A DNA stretch of 62,466 nt from Rhodobiaceae bacterium (GTDB lineage: Bacteria > Pseudomonadota > Alphaproteobacteria > Rhizobiales > TMED25), in the NCBI GenBank assembly GCA_002704755.1, contig PAHC01000011.1, positions 258,491 through 320,956 of the forward strand. The letters are read 5' to 3'. Position numbers and translations under genes: made by a program. Below are positions 60,948 to 62,466 of the stretch, piece by piece (the first letter of the stretch is position 1; each line of letters begins with the position of its first letter). The notes under the pieces were generated by a model, which saw only the letters and a list, made by a program, of their open reading frames with translations, was not told the DNA's origin and did not search any database.

Positions 60948-62357
60948 CTATTTTGTAAATTCTCTAACGTCAACAAAATGACCAGCTATTGCAGCTGCAG
61001 CAGCCATTGCCGGTGAAACGAGGTGTGTTCTTCCTCTAAATCCCTGTCTCCCTTCAAAATTTCTGTTTGAAGTAGAGGCGCATCTTTGTCCAGGTAATAA
61101 TTTATCAGGGTTCATTGCTAGGCACATAGAACAACCAGGCTCTCTCCACTCAAAACCTGCTGCCATAAATATTTTATCTAATCCTTCACTGATTGCTTGC
61201 TCCTTAACTAGACCTGATCCAGGAACAATCATAGCGTTTAAATTTTCATTTACGTGATGTCCTTCAACAACCTTTGCAACTTCTCTCAAGTCCTCAATGC
61301 GCCCATTTGTACATGAGCCAATAAATACTACATCCAGTTTAATATCTTTTATTTTTGTGCCTGGAACGAGATCCATATATTTAAGAGCACTTCTCTTTGT
61401 TTCTTTTCTGCTTTCATCATCAATAATATCAGGATTGGGTACTTCACCATTAATTGAAACAACATCTTCCGGACTTGTTCCCCAGGTAACAACTGGAGGT
61501 AGCTTGGCTGCATCCAGATACACTTCCCTATCAAAATATGCATCTTTATCTGAATTTAGAGCATTCCAATATTCAACAGCACGCTCAAATTCTTCACTCT
61601 TTGGCGCTCTTGGTCTATCTTTGATATATGCAAAGGTCTTTTCATCAGGTCCGATTAGCCCAGCTCGTGCCCCCCCTTCAATTGACATATTGCAAACTGT
61701 CATTCTTCCTTCCACAGATAAATCAGAAATAGCTTTTCCAGTATATTCAATGACTGAACCTGTGCCACCCCCAGCTCCAATTTCACCTATTATTGATAAA
61801 ATTATATCTTTTGCAGTTACACCTTTTGGTGCTGTACCACCAACGTTAACTTTAAAATTCTTAGCTTTTCTTTGTATAAGAGTTTGTGTAGCAAGAATAT
61901 GTTCCACCTCTGATGTACCAATACCCATTGCCAACGCGCCAAAAGCACCATGTGTTGATGTATGACTGTCCCCACACATAATTGTTGTTCCAGGAAGAGT
62001 AAAACCTTGTTCAGGACCCACAACATGAACAATCCCTTGGCGAAGATCTAATTCATTAAAATACTCTATGCCAAATTCACTACAATTTTTTTCTAGTGTT
62101 TCAACTTGGATACGTGATTCTGCATCCGAGATACCATTTTTTCTATCCGTTGTTGGCACATTATGATCCACCACGGCAAGTGTTTTTTCAGGACAACGAA
62201 CTTTTCTATTTGTCATCCTCAAACCCTCAAAAGCTTGTGGTGAAGTAACTTCGTGCACTAGATGTCTATCAATATATATAAGTGATGTACCATCATCATT
62301 AGTATTTATTAAATGATCATCCCAGATTTTATCATAAATAGTTTTTGATCTACTCAT
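60948..62357 (-). CDS. leuC: 3-isopropylmalate dehydratase large subunit
   Basis: [85 protein letters not shown]. Confidence 0.99.
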   Translation of the reverse strand: MSRSKTIYDKIWDDHLINTNDDGTSLIYIDRHLVHEVTSPQAFEGLRMTNRKVRCPEKTLAVVDHNVPTTDRKNGISDAESRIQVETLEKNCSEFGIEYFNELDLRQGIVHVVGPEQGFTLPGTTIMCGDSHTSTHGAFGALAMGIGTSEVEHILATQTLIQRKAKNFKVNVGGTAPKGVTAKDIILSIIGEIGAGGGTGSVIEYTGKAISDLSVEGRMTVCNMSIEGGARAGLIGPDEKTFAYIKDRPRAPKSEEFERAVEYWNALNSDKDAYFDREVYLDAAKLPPVVTWGTSPEDVVSINGEVPNPDIIDDESRKETKRSALKYMDLVPGTKIKDIKLDVVFIGSCTNGRIEDLREVAKVVEGHHVNENLNAMIVPGSGLVKEQAISEGLDKIFMAAGFEWREPGCSMCLAMNPDKLLPGQRCASTSNRNFEGRQGFRGRTHLVSPAMAAAAAIAGHFVDVREFTK

Positions 62358-62417
62358 TTTTATACCCTAATATTTAAATTAAATTATTAATTCATTCTAT
62401 AATGTACACTCATTGTT

Positions 62418-62451
62418 AAAAAATCCCGTCTCAATCTTCAAGGAATTTTTT
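62418..62451. terminator. candidate terminator hairpin upstream of leuC, probably ending a minus-strand gene beyond the window edge
   Basis: AAAAAATCCC-N14-GGAATTTTTT, 10-bp stem with one G-T pair. Confidence 0.4.
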
Positions 62452-62466
62452 AAGAATTTTGAGTGC

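Noticed and set aside
61297-61965. 222-aa plus-strand ORF antisense to leuC
   Set aside because: Lies fully within leuC with strong family motifs; the antisense translation resembles no known family; treated as a shadow ORF.

Overview
AT-rich, very densely packed chromosomal segment. Gene content and order suggest an alphaproteobacterium (inference): ccmABCDG next to aconitase; proBA-obg-nadD-rsfS-rlmH-ctpA-rppH; atpHAGDC with priA; zapE-mdh-sucCD; leuCDB-asd-sdhCDAB; tatABC. I saw no rRNA, tRNA, CRISPR array, prophage or transposon. Most of the window is housekeeping. The main accessory region is ~18.5-25.3 kb. It holds an ECF sigma factor with a ChrR-type zinc/cupin anti-sigma factor, two short-chain dehydrogenases, a DUF2177 membrane protein, an FAD oxidoreductase-DUF1365-cyclopropane-synthase-like methyltransferase operon, and an unannotated 49-aa basic ORF. 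Reading the two divergent intergenic gaps by eye, I found two exact copies of TGATCT-N14-AACGTT plus one 5/6 variant at the same spacing (TAATCT-N14-AACGTT). They are oriented toward the sigma operon, DUF2177 and the second SDR, and look like an autoregulated ECF promoter. Other points: AcnB-type aconitase at the ccm locus, a terminator-like hairpin inside the 3' end of a convergent neighbour's CDS, a missed ccmD, and a few small or uncharacterised loci.
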